Source: Microvelia longipes
Lineage: Eukaryota; Arthropoda; Insecta; Hemiptera; Veliidae
Reading direction: 5' to 3'
Assembly (NCBI GenBank): GCA_018340805.1
Contig: JACMZG010001908.1
Span: 37,678,558 to 37,742,557 of the forward strand
DNA: 64,000 nt
The notes under the pieces: model-generated
The model's database searches: none
The model's input: the letters and a program-made list of their open reading frames with translations, nothing else
Told to the model about the DNA's origin: nothing
Shown: positions 26,588 to 41,063 of the stretch, piece after piece
How the letters are laid out: each line of letters starts with the position of its first letter
Position numbering within the stretch: the first letter of the stretch is position 1
Made by a program: the position numbers and the translations under genes

Positions 26588-26880
26588 CCAGAGGGGGTTC
26601 CTGTGGTGTACTGAGTAGCTCATGTCCATATTTACGCCTAGACTGTCTAGGTTCAATACCAGTCTGGGCTTCTAGGATTTTCATGTGAGGGATAGAAGTA
26701 TTTTTTTTGTGCCACCCTTCATAGAGACGTTAAGTCGGTGCTTCTGTGACTGTGTGATGTCAGATACTTATAAAATATGCCTAACCCTAAATGAACCTAG
26801 GTTTAGGCAAAATTTAGGAATTTCAATTGTAGCTTATATAAAATATATAGATTTCTTCCATATGGTTTTGAAAGCAAACA
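26588..26880 (+). repeat. tRNA-derived SINE-like element
   Basis: A-box-like TGGTGTACTGAGTAGCTC (26603 on) and an exact B box GGTTCAATACC (26650-26660) at tRNA-like spacing, followed by a body with CATAGAGACGTTAAGTCGGT, a phrase like the CGTTAAG(CC)GTCGGT common in arthropod tRNA SINEs. Tail undefined. Confidence 0.5.
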
Positions 26881-26929
26881 AGCTTAGTCTCTAATTGAAT
26901 CTTATAGTGAACTTACAGCTCTTCTGTGG

Positions 26930-27065
26930 ATTAGACACAAAAATGCCTGCACGGAACTCATGAGGTAGAACACTATCTTCTATCTTTGGGATTTAGCAAA
27001 AAGGGCCCAAAAATATGGCCTACTTGCTGAGTGATCCATCACCTCTCCCTAAATACTATTACTAC
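26930..27065 (+). repeat. LINE 3'-end fragment (copy A)
   Basis: Contains AAAAAGGGCCCAAAAATATG then GGCCTACTTGC and ends ATACTATTACTAC. The same 3' UTR with a TAC-rich tail occurs at 37417-37600 (plus) and at 46706-46800 (minus, attached to RNase H coding sequence). Confidence 0.55.
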
Positions 27066-27564
27066 AAAATCCATTTGAAGGAATCCTATCTGGCTAGGAC
27101 ATTACAATACATTACATTATCTTGTCAAACAAACTTTTGGGACCGTCAAATATTAACTTTCCAAAATTCAAAATTTTAGACCACCTATTTTTCTTTACTA
27201 ATCTCATAAATAATATTTGTTAATTCTTTTTATTTTCTGTTTAGATTTGAAAGGTAATACACAAACCAAATCTGTGATATTTTATATGTTGTGTAATTAT
27301 TATTTCTTCTTTGATGTTAGGTCAATGATTCTGTAATTCAATTCCTTTTTTTATTAAATTAAATATTTTTTTTTTTCATATGTATGTATATCAGTTTTTA
27401 TTTCCTTGTTCTAGGCCATAATAATCCTCCAAGACGCCAGCACTTCTTTTCGATTCATGAATCTGCACATTTAGAATCTATAATAACCTTAAAATGCCTC
27501 AAATGAAAGTGTAGTTCAAGAGTTCATAAAAATCTTGGTTCTCAAACAGTTCCTTATCTTTACA

Positions 27565-27723
27565 GGTACTTTTATACCATAGGGCCCTTTACATGTACTT
27601 TTATACCATAGGGCCCTTTACATGTACTTTTATACCATAGGGCCCTTACATGTACTTTTATTACTTTTACCTTTTATACCATAGGGCCCTTTACATGTAC
27701 TTTATACCAAAGGCCCTTTACTT
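27565..27723 (+). repeat. Tandem repeat, about 29 bp x 5
   Basis: Unit TACTTTTATACCATAGGGCC plus CTTTACATG, five copies with one small internal rearrangement. Copies are nearly identical, so recent. Confidence 0.9.
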
Positions 27724-28172
27724 ATCACAACTATAATGATTAGTAAATGACACATAAAGTTGTTCTGTCTTAGACTTTTTTAAATTAATAAATCTAAAGC
27801 CGAACTGCCTTAGATCTTCATTTTCCTGACCTGTATTATAGTTAGTTCTGCAGTTTAATAATTATAATAACTTATTCTAAGTAAGTAAGCAACTTTGTAG
27901 ACTCGTACATCTCGAGCTGTAATAATTCTTAAATTTAATACTATTTTACTTACAGATCAAAGTAATCAGTCCTTTGAGTATAAAGTGATTATGTTGTTTC
28001 TTAACTAAAGAGAATAAAACTTCAATGATAACACACTTGTATGAAAACCTCATTAGCTTATTTTTCCTTTGGCAATTCACTAAAAGGGTCAGGTAATAAA
28101 CAAGAGAGGCACAAATTTAGTTTTCTGAGGAAAACGAATGGTCCTTAGAAATGGTCAATTGAAGGCCTGTAT

Positions 28173-28174
<2 letters not shown>

Positions 28175-28219
<45 letters not shown>

Positions 28220-28225
28220 ATTATA

Positions 28226-28271
<46 letters not shown>

Positions 28272-28313
28272 ATATATATATTTATAATATATTTATATAT
28301 ATATATATATATT

Positions 28314-28401
<88 letters not shown>

Positions 28402-28418
28402 ATATATATATATATTAT
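28175..28418. repeat. AT microsatellite, about 245 bp
   Basis: (TA)n with occasional TTA interruptions. No motif of interest inside. Confidence 0.95.
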
Positions 28419-28802
28419 AGATGGGTAATATAGTGACTATGTTGTCTGCAAATAGCATCAAGAGTAATTCAACTGTGAATAGTTCGAGAATGTAGTATGA
28501 CAAGATGATTATCTTGTTTTAATTATAAAAATTCGTTAAACATTATATTTTTTAAATGTTGATGAATGATCGCCTTTTTGTTTATTTTATTTTTTATTCT
28601 TAAAATTAATTTTTATTACATTTTTTCTTGTTATATATACCTAATAAGTACGGAAATACCTTTATTTCTTTGGATTATTCTGCAATAAAAATTATGGTTA
28701 CTAACACTTCAGCAATCAGTAGTTATTGTTAGATGGGGCTGCTTAGATATTTTCCCATTTCTTACAATTGGAGAGCCTCAACCTAAAACAATTTTCAAAA
28801 AT

Positions 28803-29460
28803 CAGGTTCGGTGTACCTCGGAACTTTTCCTCATTACATCCGATTCGCTACGCTCATCCCTAAATGTTGCTTAATTTTTATGATCCATCAAAAATCATGG
28901 GTATACTTGTCGTATTGAAACGAAACTTGGTGTACTTATTTAATAAGAAAATGTATACACTTGTACTAAAATTGAATAATTTTCTGATTTTTTTAATTTT
29001 TTTTTTAAAATACGTACACAAGTCATTCTGTAAAAATGTAACTAATGCTGATAATGAGATGAAACTTGTCACATATTTTATGATTATACCTAATAATAAA
29101 AACGTTTTTGGCTGCATACGTGCCAAATCTCAACACGATCGCATTATTTTTCCGCGTTTAATAAAATTTTGAAAATTTCGCTGATTCATTATTACAGGTT
29201 AATGACATCATAAAAAATATTTTCCGAATAGCATAACCACAGTGGTAGACTGATTTTTGTACGAAGTTTCAACTCTTTAGCATTAATACACAGGGCGCTA
29301 CGATTATAACAGACATACTGACAGAAAACTTTGAAACCCACTCAGGATGCCTTTAAAACATCTGAAACCGATAATTCTGGTTTTATCCCGGTTTCGGATT
29401 TTTTGCAAACAATATACTTTTTCTATATACCTATGGTATAAATGAGGAAAAGTAAAAACA
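28803..29460 (+). repeat. DR-1 dispersed repeat, copy 4
   Basis: From GGTTCGGTGTACCTCGGAAC to ATAAATGAGGAAAAGTA. The 5S-like block is nearly gone (only ATGTTGCTTAA remains at 28863); the palindrome has decayed to TGACATCA. Both ends (ACTTTTCCTCAT, ATGAGGAAAAGT) are clear. Confidence 0.75.
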
Positions 29461-29964
29461 GTTAGTAAATGTCCGACGTATTAATTTTAAGACAATTAAG
29501 GGTGAAAGAGAAAGAAAACTTGCCGCCATTTTGTTTCAGTTACCCGTGATGTAGCATTTTTATTTTAAAGTTCCACAGTTGTTTGAAAAGGTCTAAATGA
29601 TAAAAATGTTATAAAATATTGAAGTTAATTTAAATATTTTAATTAATTTATTCGAATCTTTAAAAAATCAGGTATGCAATCGAGTAGAAAGTTAGTACAA
29701 ATATGATGGATTATTTATTTGTTGTTTCATAAATTTATCTACACTAGAAAAAACGTTGCTAAACATGTTTATGACTTTAAATCATCTAGTTCTTAGATTG
29801 ATTAAAATTTAGTAATCATGTGTATCTACACGTAATATCATCTAAATATCTGGTTCCGTTTGAAGTTTCTAATGAACCGATGAGCAGTAATAGGTTTATT
29901 GCTTTTAGCTATTCTAGGAATAGCTACTGGATTACCGAGGATGTCTGAAGGAAATAACGTTAGG

Positions 29965-30916
29965 CAGGGGCGGACCGGCCATTGGGGGCGAGGGTGACAG
30001 CACTCGCTGAAATTTAAATACGAAAATTAAAAAATAATTAACAGATTATATTCATAACGCAAGAGTCACAGGAGCCTAATACTCTAAGGTAGGGCCTAAA
30101 AAGCTCCTAGAGATTTTTTTTAAAAAGCTTAAAAATATTCTCAATTTGTTACCTAAATTTACTTACCACTCTTTTTACTTGGGCCTTGAAAGGTCCCAAA
30201 CGAAAGACTAATGCCTCCATAGGGATATATACTAGAGGGGCATTGCTTATCTCAATACGTTAGGAGTCCAGAAACATCATTTTAGGGTTCTGTGTAACCT
30301 CATTGAAACCTCCTCTGAAAGTGAGTTAAGGTTTTAATTTATCTATTGTTTTCAACTTCGTACACATTGCTTGTGTTTTGATTTATGTTTTCAGCATTCT
30401 ACTATATAAGTCACTGTGTTTGGTTTTCTTCATTTCATTATATTAATAATCAAAGGTGGTCACATTATTTTTTCTGTTTTCCCCATTTTTTACCCCATAC
30501 AAAAGCCCTAGTGCTTTTCGACAGTCCCAAAAATACGATTATAAATTATTACTTAATTATTTTTTTAAAATTTTTATTGGTGGGTAACAAACTAAAAGTT
30601 TTCCCTATACTTCCTTTTTTCCTTAGTTACCCATTATTTGGTGGGTAACCAGGTAAAAGAGTGCCCTTAAGGGTAAGTTTATTTTAATTTATTAAAATAA
30701 ATTAATATCATTTGATTTAAATTATTAAATAAGAAATTTAAGTTAAATAAATTAAATGAAGCTTGCTATAATCATTAATACTACTCAAGTTAAAAGTAGA
30801 CCCCTCTACTTGGAAAGTAATATAGGACCCCCCCCCCCATTGGCTCTCTTGAGATGTATGTTTGGACCCTTTTCGGCCAAACCCTCCTTAGGCCTTTTTG
30901 GCTCAGTCCGCCACTG
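29965..30916. mobile_element. hAT-like non-autonomous element with 8-bp target duplication
   Basis: Left end CAGGGGCGGACCGGCC, right end complement CAGTGGCGGACTGAGCC. Flanks ACGTTAGG (29957-29964) and ACGCTAGG (30917-30924) match at 7 of 8 positions, the length hAT elements duplicate. No transposase. Another MITE end (CATAGGGATATATACTAGAG at 30218) starts inside, so it is nested. A C11 tract lies at about 30828-30838. Confidence 0.6.
30218..30490 (+). mobile_element. M3 MITE family, copy 1
   Basis: Shares GTCCAGAAACATCATTTTAG, TGTGTAACCTCATTGAAACC and ACTATATAAGTCACTGT with copies at 44800-45072 and 46583-47579. The right terminus is lost. Inserted in the hAT-like element. Confidence 0.55.
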
Positions 30917-32958
30917 ACGCTAGGGTTCTGTTGAAAAGGTGAATTGGAGAGATCTAAGTATTTAGCGTATCTGGGCATCTTCTGGAGATGATACTGCGAC
31001 AGTTACTAAAGCTTTTCCAAAAGGGTGTCCACTTCAGCTTTTGCTAAAGGGGGTGATCCAACCCTTGCAGATCAAGTAAATTAAGTAAGCAGTGCCTTAA
31101 GTATGTACCGAATACGTAGCTATTTTACTATGTGAAGAAAATAAAAATACAAAGATTATATAATGACAATTTTGATTTATTTTGAGACACTTTTTGACTA
31201 AACGTAAAATCATGACATTTGATTTTAACTTGACATCTGAGTTTGGGTCAAATCCAAACGTTTTAAACAATAGAACATTTGTCATTTTTAAATACTGATT
31301 GAGACAAACAATACGACATTTAACCCTAACGTATTTTAAATGTTTTATAGTATTGTAAAAACACTACCACGCACTATAATTTTTATCACTTTTTTATTTG
31401 CGCAGTTTTTTTTATAATAATTACCTCAATTTTTGTATTCTTCCAGTGTGTGTGTTATCGTGTTGGTGTAAAATTAGTCTTGGCTAAGATACTTTGAGAG
31501 GACATTAATATTAAATAAAAAAGAGAAAATTCTTTACAATCAGGGGATTGTCTTTATACGAGCCAAGAAAGAACAGGTGACAACAATGATGAGGAACCCT
31601 TGTATTCAAATTTATATAGTGGGGGTGATGTCTATCGAGTAGAGTTTAGTAGGGTCTCTGTTGACTGTGCAGTAACATGAACACAACATTGTGCCTTAAA
31701 ATTCGAAATACAAGTGACGATCTTTAATTATTATTCGACAAAACTTTTAATAATTTTGCGTTATAATTAAAGGAAATATCAAAGTTAGTTATGAAATTTT
31801 ATGTTTAAGAAAAAATGGGGTGAAAGTTTTATCTTAAATTTCCACCTTAGGAACTATGATTATATATCTAATTTGTGCTCTGATTTTAAGTCATCTTCCA
31901 GTCGGTGAGGAATACCTCTACTTACCTCCTCGCCTTTGCCTAAAACTTTGTTTCGCTTTTTTTAAAATGTTAACTGGCTTTAAGTGCTGCTTATTAGCTC
32001 AAGTATTAATTTAATCCAATTTGCCATAATTTATCCATTAAATATGAATTAATTTTTTTTTACTTTATTAGTAAAAAGTGTAAACATGAAACATTATTTA
32101 CTTTTTTGTACCTTGCTTCGTTATGTTTTTATTTCTGAAGACTTTATTCTCGTGTAAAAAACTATAATTGCTGCTTATAACATTTTATGATTCATAACAA
32201 CTTAAGTAATATAAAATGCCTATAACATTTGCTTGCTGTTGACTGGATTTTAACTTTCATTTTAAGAGAATTTCTAAAGAAAATATGAGCTTATGAGGTT
32301 GAAGTCATGATTTTAAGTCATTAACTTAAAACGTTTCTCGAAATGAATGTCAGAAGCTATATTATGATTAGCTATACATATATTGACTAATAAGTAACAT
32401 TAAAAATAACAGACCTTATCATTTTTAGTTTATTTTAACAATTTGTTTGGCAGAAAATGACACGTATGAAGTCTTAGTAGCTTAGAGTTGAAAGCTCCTA
32501 TTTTCCTCTTTTCTGCCTAACAATGCAATAATGATGACGAAAATATTAAATGAATATTATTATTTAACGAAAATTAACATAAAGTAAGCTCTTTATTTTT
32601 ATTCGCTATTTAATTTGCAGCCGGTTTCTTTCTTTTCTAATTAAGGAATCATTAGAAAGTAATCAAAGAACATTCTTTGAATTTATTTAAAAGATACCTA
32701 TGTAAATTAAAATAAATTTTATGATTCATAATGAAAAATTGTACAAAAAAGGAATTAAGAATCATCCATGATTGAAGAACATTTTGGCCCATAGTTAATA
32801 ACGGGAAAAATTAAAATACAGTAGGTAAACAACAAATTTCGAATAGGGTGTCTTTTTATACGTTTTAAGGATTTTGAGTAGAATGAAACTGTTCCTTGTT
32901 CGAATCTTGGTTCCGGATATAATTTTACTCATTTTTTACACTGTATAAGTGTCTGACA

Positions 32959-33361
32959 ACAAAATAATTCTGGCACGAAGGTCTGCATCAGGGCGATCTA
33001 TTTTATCTTAAATTTTCGTTTCATGCTTTATACTCTGAACAGTAACGCCTCTTTGTCCATTTTCCTAGATTTGTTTTGAAGTGAATGCGAAGTGAATTTA
33101 TTTATCCTTCCAAAATTAGCTCTGCACAAAATAAAAGCTTACTTTATGCTAATCTCTAAAATGTAATAGCGCATAACCATATCCAGGAAAATTGACAAAG
33201 AATAAGAAGTGTTACGGTTTAGACTATATCTTCATGGTCTGCACCTTGCAACCTTGCAAGTCTTCATGACTTGCAAGCAAGAAATACAAAGTTGAGTAAG
33301 AATGCAAGCATTCCAAAGGAAATTTCTCCGCTTGCGGATCACCACGCCAGAATTATTTTGT
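32959..33361. mobile_element. MITE family M4, copy 1
   Basis: Ends ACAAAATAATTCTGGC and its complement, about 400 bp, partly self-complementary. Same family as 45743-46138. Confidence 0.6.
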
Positions 33362-33709
33362 AGTTCTAAACTTGCATAGTGTAAATCAGTGATTCTTAAA
33401 GTGGGAGTAGCCACCCGCAGGGCGGCGGCAAAGAATTTGAAGGGGGTTGCGAAAATGTTTGAAAATTTAAAACATTATAAAATAAGTAAACCTATTGACA
33501 CTTACTTTATAGTCACATTAGCGTAACAAGTAAAACTTAATTTTCCTGGCGATGGACGTTGCGAATCAAATGTGGGAAGGTATAGTGTTACGTGGTACCC
33601 CGTACCCAATTTTTCTTTTTGATAATAAAAAACAAGACTTCTTCGGCATTTTTGGAGCTATGCCTTTCTGTGGCGTACATGGTTGATGTCTTTTATTTGT
33701 GTAAAAATA

Positions 33710-34300
33710 CAGTGGCGTACTGAGCCAAAAAAGGCCAAGGAGAGTGGCCTAAAAGGGCTCAAACCTACATCTCAATGTACGGATTGGGTCCCTACATTGC
33801 TTAAGTAAAGGATTCTACTTTTAACTAGAATAGTTTTACTTCACTTCACTACTTTATTTCATTTATTTTAATTTTAATGTAATAAAATTAAATCAGATAA
33901 AATTATTTTATTTAAAAAACATTGATATCTAAGGCCTAAGGCTCTTTTATACTGCTTTAAGGTCATGATCAAGTATGTTAGGGCCCTTTATATGTCTAAG
34001 GCCATATCAATCTAAAATTTAGAATATATTTTTAATTACATAAAAAAGACATAAATATCTAGAGCCTTTTTAAGCTTTTTTAGGGCCCTAATCAAGTATT
34101 TTAGGCCCCTTTTTGGCGTAAGACTTCCGTATGGTGCCCTTAAAAGTAAAAAAAAAATAATAATAATAATAAGAACTTTAAAGAGCTTAGATTAAGGTAA
34201 CAATAACGTATTAAGAATATTTTTACTACTTTTAAATATTTTTATATGGAAGCTCTATAGGCCCTACATTAGAGTATTGGGCCCCTTTGACTCTAGTGTT
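33710..34300 (+). mobile_element. hAT-like element, second copy
   Basis: Begins CAGTGGCGTACTGAGCC and shares its first 150 bases with the (reverse-oriented) right part of 29965-30916. Right end not identified; followed by an AT microsatellite. Repeated AGGGCCCTTT/AGGCCCCTTT phrases at 33980-34120. Confidence 0.4.
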
Positions 34301-34345
34301 AATACATTACATAAATATAATAAATAAATATATAATTATAAGTAA

Positions 34346-34531
<186 letters not shown>

Positions 34532-35406
34532 GCTTTATGTAATTGTAACTTGTAACTTCAATGTAACTTGTTTGTAAGAATTCAGGTACTTTCACTATAA
34601 TTAAATCTTATTAAAAGCTTTAATGAGATTTAATTTATTACTTTTTATGCAATTGTTGTGTTAAACCTTCTTTAAAATATGTATATTTTAAATCTTTGAA
34701 AGACGTATAGGGTAATAATTAATAATTAGAGAAATTGTTTCGCAACGTTTTTTGGAAAGCAGCCATTCACATAAAAAAATATAGGTATAAAAAGGGGCCG
34801 AGAATGTTTAACTACTGAAATCATTTTGTTTTCTTTATGCCCTCCTTTTTTCATAGTAAGTATTCTGACTCTAACGACATTTAAGAAGGTAGGAGGCATG
34901 GAGAAGTAGACGTGAGAGAGAGATACATAATAAAGGGAATAATGCACTAGACACTAGATGATAGAGAGAGAAGGGGCGATAAAGAAATAAAACTGATAAA
35001 TGATGTTGATACTTTCGCTTGGCGCTCTCTTCCTTATAACCCTGCCAAAGAGCGAGGGGTGCAGTCTCTCTCAAGAGATCTCATATGTTTAATAAGATTA
35101 ATTAATTAAATGTGATTTAACTTTTTGAAAAATTATTTATTTTAGTCTTAGTTTATGAAAACAGATTTAGCACAATCCCTGCGTTACAAAATTAAGCAAA
35201 CCTAAATGACTTATCGTGTCACTATTATTATCTATTAACTAACGTTATAGTCATTGACACTGATATATTTACTGGTTCTATAACAGAACTAATTCTTATT
35301 CTGTTCAATTCCAATCTAAGTATACTGTAATATTATTTAGGTATGAAAATGTATACGTAAATACGGTCCTTATACAGATAGATTCAGTGTAAATATTAAT
35401 TTTTAC

Positions 35407-35448
35407 AACGAATTCTGACTCTGCTTATAGGCAGAGTCAGAATTCGTT
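35407..35448. repeat. Perfect 18-bp hairpin
   Basis: AACGAATTCTGACTCTGC, six-base loop TTATAG, then the exact complement. It lies about 20 bases before DR-1 copy 5. Confidence 0.85.
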
Positions 35449-35466
35449 ATAAAAATCAAAAAATTG

Positions 35467-36213
35467 GGTATCCTGTTATAAAATTTGGGGTCCCTCGGAA
35501 GTTTTCCTCATCAGATTGGATTCCGCCAAATTTATACTGTAACATGCCTTCGGACTCGCTTCGCTCGTCTTCAGATAGTAAATGCATCCTTATGATTCTT
35601 AGCGGTCACTTATACAGCAATACCACACTAAATGCTGCTTAATTTTTATGATCCAGCAAAAATCATGGATATACTTGTATTGAAACGAAACATAGTGTAC
35701 TTATGTAATGGTTTACACTTGTACTACATTTCAACTAAATTGGACCATTTTCCAATTTTCTACAATTTTTTAAATACGTACACAATTCATTCAATTAAAA
35801 TTGAACTAAAGCTGATAATAAGTTGAAACTTGACAAATATGTTACTCTTATAGATAGTCACATGCGTGCTAAATCTCAATCCGATCGCATTATTTTTTCG
35901 CGTTTTATGATTTTTTGACATTTTTGCTGAGTCATTATTGCAAGTTAATGACGTCACAATACAATTATTTTCCGGATAGCACAATTACAGCGGTAGACTG
36001 ATTTTTGCACAAAATTTTAACTCTCTAGCATAAATACAATGGACGCTACGATGATAACAGACGCACACACACATACAGACAGACAACTTTGATAAAACCA
36101 CTCAGGAGGCCTTGAAAATGCCTGAAACGGATAACTCTGGTTTCCTCCTGGTTTCGGATTTCTTTTGCAAACACAATACTTTTCTTGTATACCTACGGTA
36201 TAAATGAGGAAAA
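35467..36213 (+). repeat. DR-1 dispersed repeat, copy 5 (full length)
   Basis: From GGGGTCCCTCGGAAGTTTTC to ATAAATGAGGAAAAGTA. Holds a reverse 5S-like block (35599-35646), TGACGTCA (35950-35957), CATACAGACAGACAACTTTG and CCTGAAACGGATAACTCTGG. No open frame spans it. Hairpins sit just outside both ends. Confidence 0.8.
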
Positions 36214-36230
36214 GTAAAAACTCTGTGAAT

Positions 36231-36290
36231 TTGAAGGCGCTTGACAAAATATTTAATATTATATACTGTCAAGCGCCTTCAAATTCACTT
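36231..36290. repeat. 21-bp-stem hairpin
   Basis: TGAATTTGAAGGCGCTTGACA, an AT-rich loop of about 18 bases, then TGTCAAGCGCCTTCAAATTCA without mismatch. Starts about 15 bases after DR-1 copy 5. Confidence 0.85.
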
Positions 36291-36675
36291 AGTTCAGAGT
36301 TTAGCAAGCAATGGTGCATAGTGTCAGTAACCGAAGTTCTTTACCGTGCTTAAACCAAGAGTAAAGTGTAGTAGCATATACTAAGCCACTAAGCGATGAA
36401 ACCTGATAAATCGCCTGGATTCTTAGATTTTCATGAAAATTCGCATTGTCATACTGCATAATTTGCAACAAAAATGTATCAATAAATATTTGGATTAGAA
36501 GACAAACATTGTTGGCTTTAGCGAATAGTCACAGAAAACTACGCTGATGAGGTCGCCATAAAAATGACGAAGGGCCCAATGCCCCCTTTATTATTTTTTA
36601 AACAAAAATATATGTATTTTCGCACCTTAATCAGACTCGAGTGTTAATTAAAATAAAGCTATTATTTGTTTTCAG

Positions 36676-40003
<3,328 letters not shown>

Positions 40004-41063
40004 TATACTGCTTGATATCACGTTCATGACAAATATGTCAGTCAGGGAACACATTGATTATATGGATTTAGGCGAGAGTATAGGTCAAAGGTATATATAG
40101 AGTAGAACTAATTGAGTGTATAGGTAAGGGGAAAGTATATAACTGTTTAATTACTGACGATATTATTACCTCTTCATGTCTTTAACTTCTAACACTGAAA
40201 AAACTTCACTCACACAGGAGGCTAATGACTTATAAGCTCAACCAGGCCATGTTGCACCACTACTTCGCCAAAATCCTAAAGTTAACGATAAAGTATGTAT
40301 AAATTAATGGACTGTAAAAGAAATTTAATAAATAATTAAACAAAGACTACCGTCAAGTTATTTATTATTCAACAATACTTATTTCGCCACTATTTTAAGA
40401 TCAAATTAATGTAAAAAATAGTAATAAACTTCAACTATTTCCCCGGACCTATTTCGTATACTGTTGTTCATTTGTCATGAATGTGATATTCACACTTTTA
40501 AGTGATATTATGCTCATCTCCACATGACAATACTTGTGATAATACTTTTATTTGTTACCCAAATAAATAAATAAAAATACGTTTATTTCTTTAATACTTA
40601 ATTTTATTTTGTAAAATATTTTTTTATGTAATAAAGGCTTATAAGATGATTGTTGATAACATTAAAAATTATTAATTATGTTCAGTTTTTCACAGGTTGT
40701 TAATTTGTTTTCCTTTTATGGAATTTTAACCAGAAAATGAGCTGATGTTACTAACATTTACAGGTCTGAATTTATTTCAAACATTGGAAACGATTAGAAA
40801 CCAAAAATATCATCAAATTTCTTAAAACAATTTATGCTTTAGGAATATTTAAGTATCTTTTTCGTGCCTAAGGCGCAAATCTTAGCAAAATATATATTTG
40901 CAATTAGAATGAGACCGGGCTACTAAATTTATAGGGCTTAAACCTTTCGATTCCCCTAGCATCTTACCGGTCTTTAATGGCTGACCAATATTTTCTAGTT
41001 AAACCAACATCCAAATTTTCATTAAAGTTTCATTGAAACTTCTATTATGGTGCTAAATAAATA
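40004..41063. other. Beat/Nep tail-to-tail spacer
   Basis: 3' UTRs of the two convergent genes. AATAAA for Beat near 40326; for Nep a minus-strand AATAAA near 40586-40581. Otherwise no feature recognised. Confidence 0.5.

Noticed and set aside
36549..36576. CTGATGAGGTC ... GACGAAG resembling a hammerhead
   Set aside because: GAAG replaces GAAA and there is no stem III; it is better explained as a remnant of the hairpin cassette.
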